Assembly (NCBI RefSeq): GCF_010093595.1
Contig: NW_022985460.1
Span: 319,829 to 383,828, forward strand
From: Mytilinidion resinicola
Lineage: Eukaryota > Ascomycota > Dothideomycetes > Mytilinidiales > Mytilinidiaceae
Direction: 5' to 3'
Length of the DNA: 64,000 bases
The position numbers and the translations under genes were made by a program. Positions within the stretch are counted from its first letter, which is position 1. The number at the start of each line of letters is the position of its first letter. Positions 49,201 to 57,089 of this stretch are shown in pieces. The notes under the pieces are model-generated. The model had not been told where the DNA came from, ran no database searches, and saw only the letters and a list, made by a program, of their open reading frames with translations.

Positions 49201-52200
49201 AAGGTTGACGACCTGCTCATCAAGTTCAGCAACAAAAGTAATCAGTTTAGAAGCTTCTTCGCGGTCGAATTGAGGATAAACCTGTTTGCATATAAGCATC
49301 AAGTCCTCAGGCTTGAAGATATCGGCATAGACGACAGTGAACCGGTTGACAAATGAAGCCGGTAGACCTTTCCGCCCGCCACCCTGGTGATGCGGGTTTT
49401 GTGCGGCGAAGACGCGAAAATCTGGATGCTTATGGAAAGTCTGGTCCAATTCGGATATGTAGACCTCACCACGATGATCCAGGACCGCATTGAGGCCTTC
49501 CAGAACAGACTGCGAGGCTAGGTTCATCTCGTCTAGTAGGACCCATTCTCCACGCTTCATAGCTTTCAAGAATGGAGCATCGCGCCACGCAAACGTTCCA
49601 GCTTGTGCACCTTCGATTGGAATGTCAGAGCCAAAGAGATCCATCAAGTCGGTCTGTTCCGAGAGATTAAGACGCGCTAGAGGTCTTCCAACAGCTCTGG
49701 CTATAGCTGTGACAAGAGTCGTCTTGCCTACTCCTGGGTTCCCTTCGAGCAGTATTGGTTTTGACAATTGGAGAGCCCTTACGACTCGCATCGCGTTGGA
49801 TCTCGTGGTAGGCGCTTCGAGCGAGAAGAACTGATCCTCCTGCGTGACATGAGCTTTCGCAATTGAGAACGACCCAAGGGTGAGCAGGTCATTAGAGACA
49901 GTGATACTGATGTCGTCGTAGTAGATCTGAGAAGCATCTATGCCCAGGAGTTTACCAAGATGATGGAGGCACTCCTGTCTCTCGACATCAATCCTGGAAG
50001 AAGAAATGGCTAAGAGACCGGCAGGATTGGCTCCGAGGGTATCTACAAAAACCATGGCGGCGCCATGTACAACGCCAAACAAGGTGTCGGGGCTTTGGCA
50101 TCCATTGATGAAGTTTACCCATGCAAGAGTGTCTCGAATCGAAATCGAAGATGTGACCGATGTGTTGTACTTGTCGTTAAACCACTGTGCGAAAGACACT
50201 ATTGACTCCGCATACTGCAACGCCTCTAATTTCAGCTTAGCGCGCACAATCTGGACGATATCGTTGACATCAGATAGTGAGGGTACCCAGATCTCAGTAA
50301 ATCGGTTTCGCAAAGCTGGCGAGAGCTCTTTCTTGCCATAATCACCTCCGGGGTTCATCGTTGCAAGGAATTGGAAACCCTCATACCCGACAATGAGAGA
50401 ATCTATGGGTCCCTTTTCGGCCAGAAGTAATGTACGCTGAGGTTCGAGAACACTGTTGAGCCGTTCCAAGACAGAGTCGTCGGCGAGAGATATTTCGTCC
50501 AGTAAAAAGAATTGGCCTTCTTTCATTGCGTGAACCAAGCTGCCGTCTGCCCACTCAAAGAGAGCTGCGGCTTTCGTCCGGTTAGTCTTGATCTCCTCGC
50601 GGTGATCTATAGGTATCAGACTTAGAGTGTCATAGTCAAGTTGATCGTAGAGAGCGAGTAAACGCCCGAGATTCATTTCAGAAGGAGCTAACTTGACTCC
50701 CGCGGCGTCTAGATCGACAAGAAGACGGCGATGTAGATCAGACTCGATGGCAGCTCGATTCCGGATGGGTCGTTGGGCTCCAATTAAGTCGCCAGTTTCC
50801 GTGTTTTGATGAGCGTTGACAATGTGTAGCTGCTTCCCGAAGGCTTCGGCCAGTAATTGGCAGACTGTAGTTTTCCCGCAACCAGTATCTCCCACTAGTA
50901 ACACAGGTTCGTTGTTACTAATAGCATGCGCAACGAGGACGAACAAACGACGCATAGCTCCAGTCCAGACTGCAGAATCGTTGGTGCCCACTCGGTCTCG
51001 ATAAGCTCGTAGCTCCACGGAGTGCTCGACACTGTAGAGGCTTCCTTCGTCAATACTGACACGAGCTCCAGCTTTGCTCATCACGGCCTCGATGATTCTC
51101 TTTACCGCTTGCCGTTCTTCGGGTTTCCGAACTCTTTCAGCAAGGAGCATGTATCCATTTACAGCCAGATCTTGAAGGCTTTCTGCTTTTCGAAGAGCCC
51201 AACGAAACAAGTCCCGGAGCGTTGCAAAGCTCTTCTGTTCGAATAGCCGGTTTTCTTGGCGCAACATTGAAAGCTCCTCGTAAACTTTGACGATACGTTT
51301 GCACCATGACTCGGGGATCTGCGTCCTTCGGCGGAGAATTTCTGTCAGCTCCTCCACTGGAATGTCGTCGAAGTGTAGTTCCAAAAAGCGGTTCCTGAAT
51401 GCCCGCGACAAGGCTTTGCGACCTCCGTACAGCCCGGCCGGGTTCTGGGTTGCAAACAACATAAAATCTTCATGGGGTCTTACTACCTCCTGCGTTTCTG
51501 GAATTAAGAGCTCTCGGTTGTCATCCAAAAGCCTGTTCAAAGCTTCTAGCACGTCCGTGGGAGCCAGATTGAGCTCGTCGAGGACAATCCAATGGCCTTC
51601 ACGCAAGGCTCGGACGAGAATACCTTCTTGAAAAACGAGTTTTCCATCAGCACCAGAGATGTAAGTGCCGAGGTATTCTTGCAGATCCGTATGTTCGTGA
51701 TTGTTTATACGAACAAATTTGTTGCCAGACCTCTTGGCGAGGTACTCAATCATACTTGTCTTGCCAGACGAGGTTGGGCCCTGGATGAGGACTGGATATC
51801 GTCTGGTTGATGCCGCTCGGATGAGATTGTTCATATTTCGCCTTATGAACGGGGTAATGATGTAGTGAGATTGGTCCTCAATAGGGTACGGACCTTGCCG
51901 TAGCCAGTACGACCCTTCTTGGACGTAGCTCCGAGAATTGTCTGGTTTCTTGAGGGGTTTCCCAAGCTCGGTCTTGATGCTCGACTGACTGTTGAATAAG
52001 TGCTTCTTGATCAGAGGAGCGGCAACGTCTTCGGAGGCTCTACTGAGAAACGTGAGAAAGCTCATGTTGAAGCCTTCGAACAGCGCTCGTCGCAGGGTAC
52101 ACAAAGATACCGTTTCCCGGGCATATGACAGAGCTCGAGTCAAAGTACGAAGACTAAAATGGGCCTGCTGGTCTGCTCCGTCAACCAGAAGGTTAGATTT

Positions 52201-54894
52201 GGCCAGTCGCTGTATCTCCAAGTACAGTTCAGTAACATCAAGAGCAATCTTTCGGGTTCCTGGGTCTGTCGAATCTCCGCCAAGGTACTTTTCCACGATA
52301 CTGCGTAGACTCCTCACATCGCTATCTGGGCTCTCAACGTAAAGCTCGGTGAATCTTGATCGGATCCCGGGAGGGAGATCTTTCTTGCCTACATCGGTAG
52401 CGGGATTCATCGCTGCGAATACTCGGAAGTCTGGATGAGCAACTACTCGTTCGACGTTACCCGTCTCCGTGAGTAGAATGGACGGCCTCCCTTCTGAGCC
52501 GCCTCCGAGTAGATCTGTAAGAGCTTCAAGAGTATCTGAAGTTGCAAGATTGATCTCGTCTAAGAGAACCCAGTCGCCATTGCGGACAGCTTTGACAATG
52601 TTTCCTTCGAGGAAGGAAAAAGCGAAGCCTTCAGATCCAGCTGAAAGTTGAGCTTCGAGATTATTTAAGTCGATCGCAAACTTATCCCATCGAGACTTAG
52701 GGAAATCCGCAGGCAAAGAGTCCACCTTTCTCTTCTTCTTTGGTTGCTCGCTTTCGGCGTCCTCGGAAGACGCTCTAGACTCCTGTGACATACGAGCAGT
52801 CTCCAGCATACGAAGAGCCTCCCTCCATAGCTTACAGACTCTTTTCCATTCCCCCTTCGCCACTTGCTTTCCTAGAACCTCAACGAAGCGATGATTCCTT
52901 TTCCGTGAAAATGTTGCGTCGAATAGAGCATCAAACTCATCTTTCATGGGAATAACGAGGCTGCGAATGTTAACGGGCTTGTAACCACCAAGAAGGTCAC
53001 CACTCTCACTCTGCTGAGAGAGGTTAAAGGGAACCAATTTGCGACCTAGCTGATCGGCAAGAAATTGTATGCATGTTGTTTTTCCTGTTCCCGTTTCCCC
53101 AACAAGCAAAAGCGGTTCCTTGCGATCAACAGCGACTGCTATTTTCTCTAGAAGGCGTAGAGTGTACTCATTCGTGGAGAAAGGCCTCGCAGATACATGT
53201 CTATTTGCAATCGCTTTCCGGTGCCGTGGTAGCTTAGACCGGCCTATCCGCATCACTCCTAAGGACGTGATCTTGGTGTTGACCTCAAATCTAACCTCGC
53301 GTCTCGACAGGAGGTGATCACGTCTCTGTGGATCAATATGGAGTTCTTCTGCCACGTAAGCCATCACTCTTGCCCGAGCAGGATCACTATGCAGGCTGCC
53401 AGCAAAGCAGTCAAACGCCTCCATGAAAATATCGTCCATGTTCTCGGAGGTAAACGATGAAGTCCCAGCGAGCAAAGCAGAAAGTCTGTCGCACCACTTA
53501 AGAAGATCCCGCGGAGTAAGAGCTCTCAATGACGTCCCATTCTCGGAAGCAAAGCGAGCCTCCCGGTATAGCTGTTGCAGTCGTGAATACACTCTCAATA
53601 CCGCAGGTATGTGCGGCAGTATCGCCCGATGATTCTGGGCAATGACTTCGCGGAATTCTTCGAGGGAAGCCATGTGAATCCCGACTGTCCTCCAAAATCG
53701 ATATCCTATCATATTCGATCTTGGCACCAGCTCTTCGCCCTTAGAATTTAGGGTAGTCCGGAGGGTCGCGATAATCTTGAAGCCTCGTGCTGCTCGGATA
53801 GTCTCACCCCTGCTTGGTATAAGAAGCTCTCCTCGCTCTATCAAAGGCAGCAACGTGCTGATGACCTCGTTCGGTGCGCGATCAAGATCCTCGATGAATA
53901 TCCAACGCCCTTCTCGAACTGCGGTGGTGAGAACTCCTGGTCGCCAGCTGAAGGTCCCAGGCTTCGCTCCAGTTGCGTACATGCCCAATAGTAGCTTGGC
54001 ATCGCTCTGTTCGTTCAGGTGTAACGTGACCATTGAGGAGAGTTTCCTCAAATGCCACGCAAGGTGCCGCACTAAGAGAGTTTTTCCCGAGCCAGGTAAC
54101 CCAGTCAAAAGGAGTGGGCTTGGATCCAGTAGTCCTATAGCAAGGTCTTTGAGATTCTTGGTGGTTGTTGGCACTGAAACGACTCTGCATGGCTCCTGTC
54201 CTCCCGGGGGTCCATCCAAACGTGGTAATAGTACACCATAGACGTCAAGAGATAAATGCGAAATGTCTTTACGCAGTTGGGTGAGACCGTTAGCTGCAGA
54301 ATCAGTGGCTTGAGTCGCTTTTCGACGTAAGGAAAGTTGCCTAGAACGCTTCTCCTCCCAAAGGCTGAAGAATCGGTAGTCAATTACGATGCCTTCCCAT
54401 TCTCCGTGGATGGACTCGGAGTCTAGTCCCCGGTGAACGTATTTCGATATAAGTTCCTCCATGGCAGCATCTGAGGCGTGGAGATAGAGGCACAATATTC
54501 GAGCGGTAAGATACCGCGCTATCTTGCTGGAGTGTGATAGTAGTTCCTGCAATTTCAAAGGACGAATGTACTTGGCAAACTCTGAATCATCAAAGCTAAG
54601 CAGCCTGAATACTGCTAGTAGAAGTTCGCACAGTTCTCCCTCCGGTATTGAATCCGAAGCGGGACCGAGAAGACCTTCGGTATAAGTTTTCGTCAGAAAG
54701 TACTCCACATGCTCGGCCAGGTGAGGTGCAAAAGGTATGATTCTTCCAAACGCAGCAAGTTTTGCTGAGACTTGCGAAGGTGAGGAGATCCATCGTGCGC
54801 AAACATCCACGAATAGAGGTTCGTTCTCCAGAAATATCGTGTCGGTGGCCTTAGTATTAAGAGCCTCCGCGGCGAGCACCACTGAGGACGCCAT
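40219..54894 (-). CDS. MDN1: midasin (Rea1/Mdn1), giant dynein-like AAA ATPase of 60S ribosome maturation
   Basis: One uninterrupted frame of 4,891 residues, close to yeast Rea1 (about 4,900). Midasin pulls assembly factors such as Rsa4 and Ytm1 off pre-60S particles in the nucleolus and nucleoplasm. Six AAA modules are visible by their Walker A motifs: GLPGSGKT (near residue 265), GETGTGKT (600), GPTSSGKT (1040), GDTGCGKT (1335), GNPGVGKT (1715) and GPPGAGKS (2030). Walker B-type LLDEINLA and LLDEMNLA follow. A helical linker of about 2,000 residues comes next, then an Asp/Glu-rich region (roughly 4065-4580) and the C-terminal MIDAS domain with ALDDSRSM near residue 4668, the metal site that binds Ubl-domain partners. 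Start MASSVVLAAEAL is the first ATG. The absence of introns over 14.7 kb contrasts with every spliced neighbour. Confidence 0.97.
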   Translation of the reverse strand: MASSVVLAAEALNTKATDTIFLENEPLFVDVCARWISSPSQVSAKLAAFGRIIPFAPHLAEHVEYFLTKTYTEGLLGPASDSIPEGELCELLLAVFRLLSFDDSEFAKYIRPLKLQELLSHSSKIARYLTARILCLYLHASDAAMEELISKYVHRGLDSESIHGEWEGIVIDYRFFSLWEEKRSRQLSLRRKATQATDSAANGLTQLRKDISHLSLDVYGVLLPRLDGPPGGQEPCRVVSVPTTTKNLKDLAIGLLDPSPLLLTGLPGSGKTLLVRHLAWHLRKLSSMVTLHLNEQSDAKLLLGMYATGAKPGTFSWRPGVLTTAVREGRWIFIEDLDRAPNEVISTLLPLIERGELLIPSRGETIRAARGFKIIATLRTTLNSKGEELVPRSNMIGYRFWRTVGIHMASLEEFREVIAQNHRAILPHIPAVLRVYSRLQQLYREARFASENGTSLRALTPRDLLKWCDRLSALLAGTSSFTSENMDDIFMEAFDCFAGSLHSDPARARVMAYVAEELHIDPQRRDHLLSRREVRFEVNTKITSLGVMRIGRSKLPRHRKAIANRHVSARPFSTNEYTLRLLEKIAVAVDRKEPLLLVGETGTGKTTCIQFLADQLGRKLVPFNLSQQSESGDLLGGYKPVNIRSLVIPMKDEFDALFDATFSRKRNHRFVEVLGKQVAKGEWKRVCKLWREALRMLETARMSQESRASSEDAESEQPKKKRKVDSLPADFPKSRWDKFAIDLNNLEAQLSAGSEGFAFSFLEGNIVKAVRNGDWVLLDEINLATSDTLEALTDLLGGGSEGRPSILLTETGNVERVVAHPDFRVFAAMNPATDVGKKDLPPGIRSRFTELYVESPDSDVRSLRSIVEKYLGGDSTDPGTRKIALDVTELYLEIQRLAKSNLLVDGADQQAHFSLRTLTRALSYARETVSLCTLRRALFEGFNMSFLTFLSRASEDVAAPLIKKHLFNSQSSIKTELGKPLKKPDNSRSYVQEGSYWLRQGPYPIEDQSHYIITPFIRRNMNNLIRAASTRRYPVLIQGPTSSGKTSMIEYLAKRSGNKFVRINNHEHTDLQEYLGTYISGADGKLVFQEGILVRALREGHWIVLDELNLAPTDVLEALNRLLDDNRELLIPETQEVVRPHEDFMLFATQNPAGLYGGRKALSRAFRNRFLELHFDDIPVEELTEILRRRTQIPESWCKRIVKVYEELSMLRQENRLFEQKSFATLRDLFRWALRKAESLQDLAVNGYMLLAERVRKPEERQAVKRIIEAVMSKAGARVSIDEGSLYSVEHSVELRAYRDRVGTNDSAVWTGAMRRLFVLVAHAISNNEPVLLVGDTGCGKTTVCQLLAEAFGKQLHIVNAHQNTETGDLIGAQRPIRNRAAIESDLHRRLLVDLDAAGVKLAPSEMNLGRLLALYDQLDYDTLSLIPIDHREEIKTNRTKAAALFEWADGSLVHAMKEGQFFLLDEISLADDSVLERLNSVLEPQRTLLLAEKGPIDSLIVGYEGFQFLATMNPGGDYGKKELSPALRNRFTEIWVPSLSDVNDIVQIVRAKLKLEALQYAESIVSFAQWFNDKYNTSVTSSISIRDTLAWVNFINGCQSPDTLFGVVHGAAMVFVDTLGANPAGLLAISSSRIDVERQECLHHLGKLLGIDASQIYYDDISITVSNDLLTLGSFSIAKAHVTQEDQFFSLEAPTTRSNAMRVVRALQLSKPILLEGNPGVGKTTLVTAIARAVGRPLARLNLSEQTDLMDLFGSDIPIEGAQAGTFAWRDAPFLKAMKRGEWVLLDEMNLASQSVLEGLNAVLDHRGEVYISELDQTFHKHPDFRVFAAQNPHHQGGGRKGLPASFVNRFTVVYADIFKPEDLMLICKQVYPQFDREEASKLITFVAELDEQVVNLRKFGTYGSPWEFNLRDTLRWLQLLTTTNGLSPSGNARDFLDTIFTQRFRNESDRTHLVDLFHATYGAQQARKSYYHNLGLGTIQVGLGFLPRNNRLAPCKETQILQRSRYAAAESLMICAQQNWPVILVGPPGAGKSSLINHIAGATGATLVTFAMNADIDAMDLVGGFEQVDPVRQIHRYFTKLKSFVQSRLVEDQTSQASLYYLTILMHINTSITCVSSELFSLLEMAAREDSQCVPLFEEINYLQSSSQGIDGGRFQWVDGVLVQALEEGSWLVLDNANLCSASVLDRLNSLLEPNGYLSINEHPTEDGEARIVKPHPNFRVIMTMDPRYGELSRAMRNRAVEIFLLPDWSSELQPQSQYTIAYPMESSMYRFRHFTTHTTEQPSLPVSQLSLAFDHLSIGDMSHAQSFATEVSKGLISNAAIHTYAQLTNGHHLSTFNSTASEQATTSTESSLVKPNEVAQARSPEEWFDTLLQPLNIWIPKAKEIYTKIATEAGLGWNFANSQPYHPLNNEVVVYRNTGLTDAAIGASFIYDFVVEIERMKSALNDMTTQSFGRWPEKNRIPEFLLALWQALSTWLEQVWQAETLNFPFLDSLNRIRALFWELYNMSIAVGFDRAALHTYLAMFTNVSTSLKQLDHPAALMSNAIATSLTGLRSGSHLSSGLCMELVWSRFKPTTSTSTPALDTLLKLEALADRFDTIMWRSDVSFDDLARTRETFSSAIGLLQEVNVDGEELATSLENGVHELEQKVVEDDYQITPYFEQAFEGICQFLDLVSSDNSGLSYQSRASRSKASLLARRSTKSAMSPTGNTPCLLFLDLCNYLRARDSGNKDIALSNQFQAVALDKLTHVESVSLRQLDSFESELHLLGQLIGSESESLAQNQLLTLKDHLGALTAELAGIFEAFTSDDRLGDTRSQSFISTNLRQCLEYSRLAEEDLSSLTTASKAWTSLALAGIKLYIPDRPFDPALRPMIERRFFNDHKAGIEERLDALQLFEQRFTGNDTTLRIRLVQQALQTLGEEPQVAAVVRPDVSELEVLQGELDNLLNVVRPLLEGTATAEDISQDHTFRQNISHIIRRLTEGYRYYDDITGPAVGFLLCLNIGLSLAAQSHLARTPSSEAVAYLSAQTPFLGLSRHEIQATASFYEADLGNTLKQKHPDTDLRWHFLQHRAIDVAIMAPFGRYELHNLTHDVFSSFFTEWKERLQLDQEKEAADHSLYTYRGGDDEDIDEGDLSLFPDYEMEVDDSALLPSRLSQDLVVRLSDLHEKIFLGNDSGPEMAKDLLHWSAKEIGKLTKRDTACASKSSLEDMLPAIFVEIDRGINTLSTGGVAQTYNFYFDPNIVEGKRFINLIHKLQNRYRKIREVWPEHATLGEVLRTCDEALAFGHIEPVAKFLTKAEKLHSYMYEWQRVASREFSTSALYDELTNLLISWRRLELTTWARLFDIEMEKCNNAAKSWWFIAYETIVAAPESLQSSNEAVQSHAKGLLKALEGFFSSTTIGQFNQRLRLLKQFSNHVKLRVQEVPSLQPIHLALENFISYYSKFKTPVQETLAKGRKVLEKQIKEVILLASWKDTNIEALKQSAKTSHRKLTKLVRKFRTLLNQSFAGVLSKGFPDLGGLPPIQSNPEVVMAHVDNAMLDRICSGHISDWNSRQSRFKNVPVTVSIMRSKSRPNPSSLNASEHVNDFIAELESSMAELQKATPAYLTEENKTAVKHLKSRKRKLFVDTLKTLKEMGFKWNFGTDALENQDSLATVLARLPALPTTTSGDTETAAENHLYQTLSIMQQVREIAKEHPGDLTGEQVARAIGFLESLLQSSIRQRTTLARTVETSQSPSSDLSMYQALQDPISRIAHLGAPDERDLLRTSDGQVKDAKSLLNVVQWLVAILAVGIDLINTQAKLAKLDLSSITTGLATWKITFDNLLSETNGLLDLPENVWTRDHIRVNESVGQRLLSFESDVKKWVEDFPVVKCTLKQILPFVRFESASSLGEIDQATYITVEDMSHQIFSTIDNILGSMQDVESALANLPLSPEDSAWFIKEETTLFKTINAMQVPLIARELQGLADSIQRVQDIDTTNSGIKTVVAVFASVLPILQQYHAIFLELMNRYAALHASTCKLSYRLAKVFLQVGTKGFCTPSEKSDEKGDKSDKLEDGTGLGDGEGAEDISKDIGDDEDLTDLAQQESEKKDNENIEDEEDAVDMGEQEMEGEMGDVEHKEDDEDSSEKSEGDVESEVGDVDELGPSTVDEKMWDEGSDEAEKDRDGDDGKGQKNDEQVAAGEKDGEKEEEEGEGQEDEDMEPEEGAEEQENVGMEENEKMDPHTEQGETLDLPDELNMDDENEKDAKASDDDILGDMDDEGVEEEMDAEEGAPEPDDVDPDIKEDEADGSTTGHIEDEAEHLEDQSEGPEDMDEAVAPLPDDQPMPDDSRPTEDEATADTSAEAGAGMDAQDDVQNDQDASANAAKRDEGTKGEASDPNDQATAEEGETGRTNPDSAGRGDDVPESAASQPFKKLGDTLEKWYNQQRQIQDATQKDDKQVQQTEKEVDMADADFEHLEDEETEADAQALGTATEEQAKTLDKSMALPTDENEERIPALPEDKPDDEANEDVDMVDTVDDTPRDQQPQDGDGRPKAFVGEQKPIHQEDEDQEMEDAPEDLDDDSDVASSVSEVENQLSLTHLDVNSDFPTVETARALWLHHESTTHSLAQTLTEHLRLILAPTLATKLRGDFRTGKRLNLKRIIPYIASGYKRDKIWLRRSQPSKRAYQILVALDDSRSMAESGAANLALKTLALITRSLAMLEVGEVAVVGFGDDVKVAHDFDKPFTSDAGANVFQQFGFGQQKTDVRKLVERSLGLFEEARMRGQGRGDDLWQLMLVVSDGICDGHAEIQRLVRKAQENRVMIVFVVVDATATSGDGEDGAGAKGLKKGKEKQSVLDLKSVEFGADGKMVITRYMDRFPFRWYLVVRDVADLPGVLATALRQWFAEVVDASG

Positions 54895-55172
54895 CGTGGA
54901 AAGATTTGGGCGTGAATTTAATTTTCTGGGAGAAACAAGGGTCTTACGAGATTACCCAAGGTTTGCACTCATTCGATGAAGTGAAAGAGGCATCTCACAC
55001 GTGAAAGAAGGACGTGTATAAGTTGAGGTCTCCGATATCAAAATTTCTTGGGACAACTTTTTTGCCAAGCCGCCTTTCCTAAAGCCGCTAGATCGGCATT
55101 TGTAGACCTGAGATTTTGACCGCAGCGACACGGCCGGCATCAACTACGACTCTCGCTCCCATTCTCGCCATC
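54895..55172. promoter_or_regulatory. divergent promoter, midasin and mitochondrial L12 genes
   Basis: Only 278 bp separate the two start codons. A shared promoter for a cytosolic-ribosome maturation factor and a mitochondrial ribosomal protein is inferred from spacing alone; I see no specific factor site. Confidence 0.45.
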
Positions 55173-55780
55173 ATGTCCCCCCCCTATCAAAGCGTCCTTC
55201 GGCGCTGTGTCTGCGCCGCCAGATCATCGCCGCCCTACTTCCGTCCCTCCGCTACCACCCTCGCTCAGCACAAGACCTCGCGGAGATGGCAGACCACCGA
55301 GGCCGCACCTAGCAACCCCAAGATCGCGACAATTGTGGATCAGATCAGTCAACTGACGTTATTGGAGACTGCGGACCTTGTGTCGAGCCTGAAGGTATGC
55401 TCCACTCCCATATACAAGTCCATGAAGCCCTTAGCTGACCCTCATAGTCACGCCTCAACATCCCCGACTTGCCCGTGGGTGGTAGCTTCGGTGGCGGAGC
55501 TGCGCAACCAGCTGCCGTAGCAGCCCCAGTGGAAGAGGAGGACGCGGCACCGGCCGTGCAGGAGAAAACGCTCTTCACCCTGAAGCTTCAATCGTTCGAT
55601 GGGGGCGCGAAACCAAAGGTCATTAAGGAGGTCAAGGCGATGCTAGGATTGAGTTTGGTGGACAGCAAAAAGTTCGTGGAGAGCGCGCCGAAGGTGATGA
55701 AGGAGGGTGTACCAAAGGAGGAGAGCGAGAAGATGATAGCGGCGTTTAAAGCGCTAGGAGCTGTCGTTGTGATGGAGTAA
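55173..55780 (+). CDS. MNP1: mitochondrial large-subunit ribosomal protein bL12m (Mnp1)
   Basis: Model: 55173-55394, 55448-55780; 184 residues. The first 45 residues are rich in Arg, Ser and Ala with few acidic residues (VLRRCVCAARSSPPYFRPS), a mitochondrial targeting sequence. The dimerisation helices follow (KIATIVDQISQLTLLETADLVSSLK), a Gly/Ala/Pro-rich hinge (GGSFGGGAAQPAAVAAPVEEE) and the globular C-terminal domain (FTLKLQSFDGGAKPKVIKEV, LGLSLVDSKKFVESAP, KEESEKMIAAFKALGA). L12 forms the stalk that recruits translation factors. The intron falls between helix region and hinge. The ORF is open further upstream, but the ATG at 55173 gives the best transit peptide. It converges with the Ctk3 gene. 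Confidence 0.94.
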
Positions 55781-56017
55781 ATAACGAGTCGCATACCTCT
55801 GGCGAGGGGACGTTGATGTACTTGTATGGGAGTGTGTTGGCATTGTACAAATATGGTTTCGAGATTCTTGAATGTGTTCAAAAGCATAGAATGAATACCT
55901 AGGGTGCTCTGCATGGTATCTCCGTCCCTGAAAGACTCCTTTTCTCCGTCCTGATGCGTCCAACCAAACGCCGACCAGTGAAAATAACCGCCCAATACGC
56001 TAGCAAGATTCCAGGTT

Positions 56018-56868
56018 TCATCCATATTCCACAGTTTGTCTTCGCTCAGCCGCGTCTTCTTCTGCAGCTAGGTAATCATCCTCTCCAATGTCACTCCCGT
56101 CGTCCCACATCTTCTCAAATTCAGCATCGTCATCCCCACCGACCGCCCAGATGCTCTCTCTCAATCTCTTATGGCGTTCTCTGTCTTCCTCGATACGCTG
56201 CTCAATTTGTCGCTTATCCAGCCTCACCGACCCGTTAAATCTGCTACCATGTGGCATTGACGATTTGCTGGAAGCACCATTCATCGGCCCCTCCGCCAGC
56301 GCCGGGTGGGCTGGAGTAATATCTCGTTCCTTGAGACACTCTTCGAGCTCCGCGACTGTGTCGGCCATGAGGACCTTCTTTTGCTGCAGGGCGTGGAGAA
56401 CCTAGTACGGTCATGTCAGTCGCTACCATTGTAGTAGGCTCAGAATATGGTATACCTTTCGCACTACTTTCACGTTAGCAGCTCCAGACCCATCACTCGG
56501 CGCAACAGCATCGATAACGCGCAGTATATCCCTCTCTATCATCCGTGTGAACTCAGGATGGTGTTCTCGCAGGGCCAGGTCGCATAGGTGCTCGATGAAG
56601 TACATGATATTCGCCCGGTTGTTCATATTGTTCTATTACAAAAGCACTTCATTAGTAAGACTGTTCTCTCTTGGTTCCCCATAGTGAGAGACTGAGAAGA
56701 AGAATCACCAACTCTTTCAAGCTGCTCCAGGATACACGAGTGTAGATCCTCGTCCATCTCTCTGTTCTTGAGCGCATAGTTCGCTGCTTTCTGCGCTGAA
56801 GTCACGGAGGCGTTGAGGTGTTGCAGCTGGCTCGTAAAGCGCATGCGCACTTCAAACGGGTCCGCCAT
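56018..56868 (-). CDS. CTK3: CTD kinase subunit gamma (Ctk3)
   Basis: Model: 56868-56713, 56632-56456, 56401-56018; 238 residues, all introns phase 0. Ctk3 belongs to the CTDK-I complex, which phosphorylates Ser2 of the RNA polymerase II C-terminal repeat. The N-terminal CID-like domain starts MADPFEVRMRFTSQLQHLNA and continues with SAQKAANYALKNREMDEDLH, then ERNNMNNRANIMYFIEHLCD, which is produced only when intron 1 is spliced at the GTTGGT donor. The C-terminal part reads RLDKRQIEQRIEEDRERHKR and ends in an acidic tail (EKMWDDGSDIGEDDYLAAEEDAAERR), the second conserved Ctk3 region. It shares a 221 bp divergent promoter with the P5CR gene. Confidence 0.93.
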
Positions 56869-57089
56869 AGCTAGTCGAGGGGGTCTTCAAGGAGTGTGGA
56901 GAGACTGCAGAGCTCTGAAGCTTTGCTGTTTCATGAATGATTTGCCGCAGATCACCCGGCTAGTGGCTTGCTTTTGTTTTCTCCCAGATTTCTTTCCGCC
57001 GCAACTTTTCAGAGCCCCGATCATCAAACACCACGCCGCGATTCTCCTCCCAAATACCCTCGAAAGCACTCCAATCCTCGAATCCGACC
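56869..57089. promoter_or_regulatory. divergent promoter, CTK3 and P5CR genes
   Basis: 221 bp between start codons with a pyrimidine-rich stretch (TTTTGTTTTCTCCCAGATTTC) near the middle on the plus strand. Shared control is inferred only from the short spacing. Confidence 0.45.
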
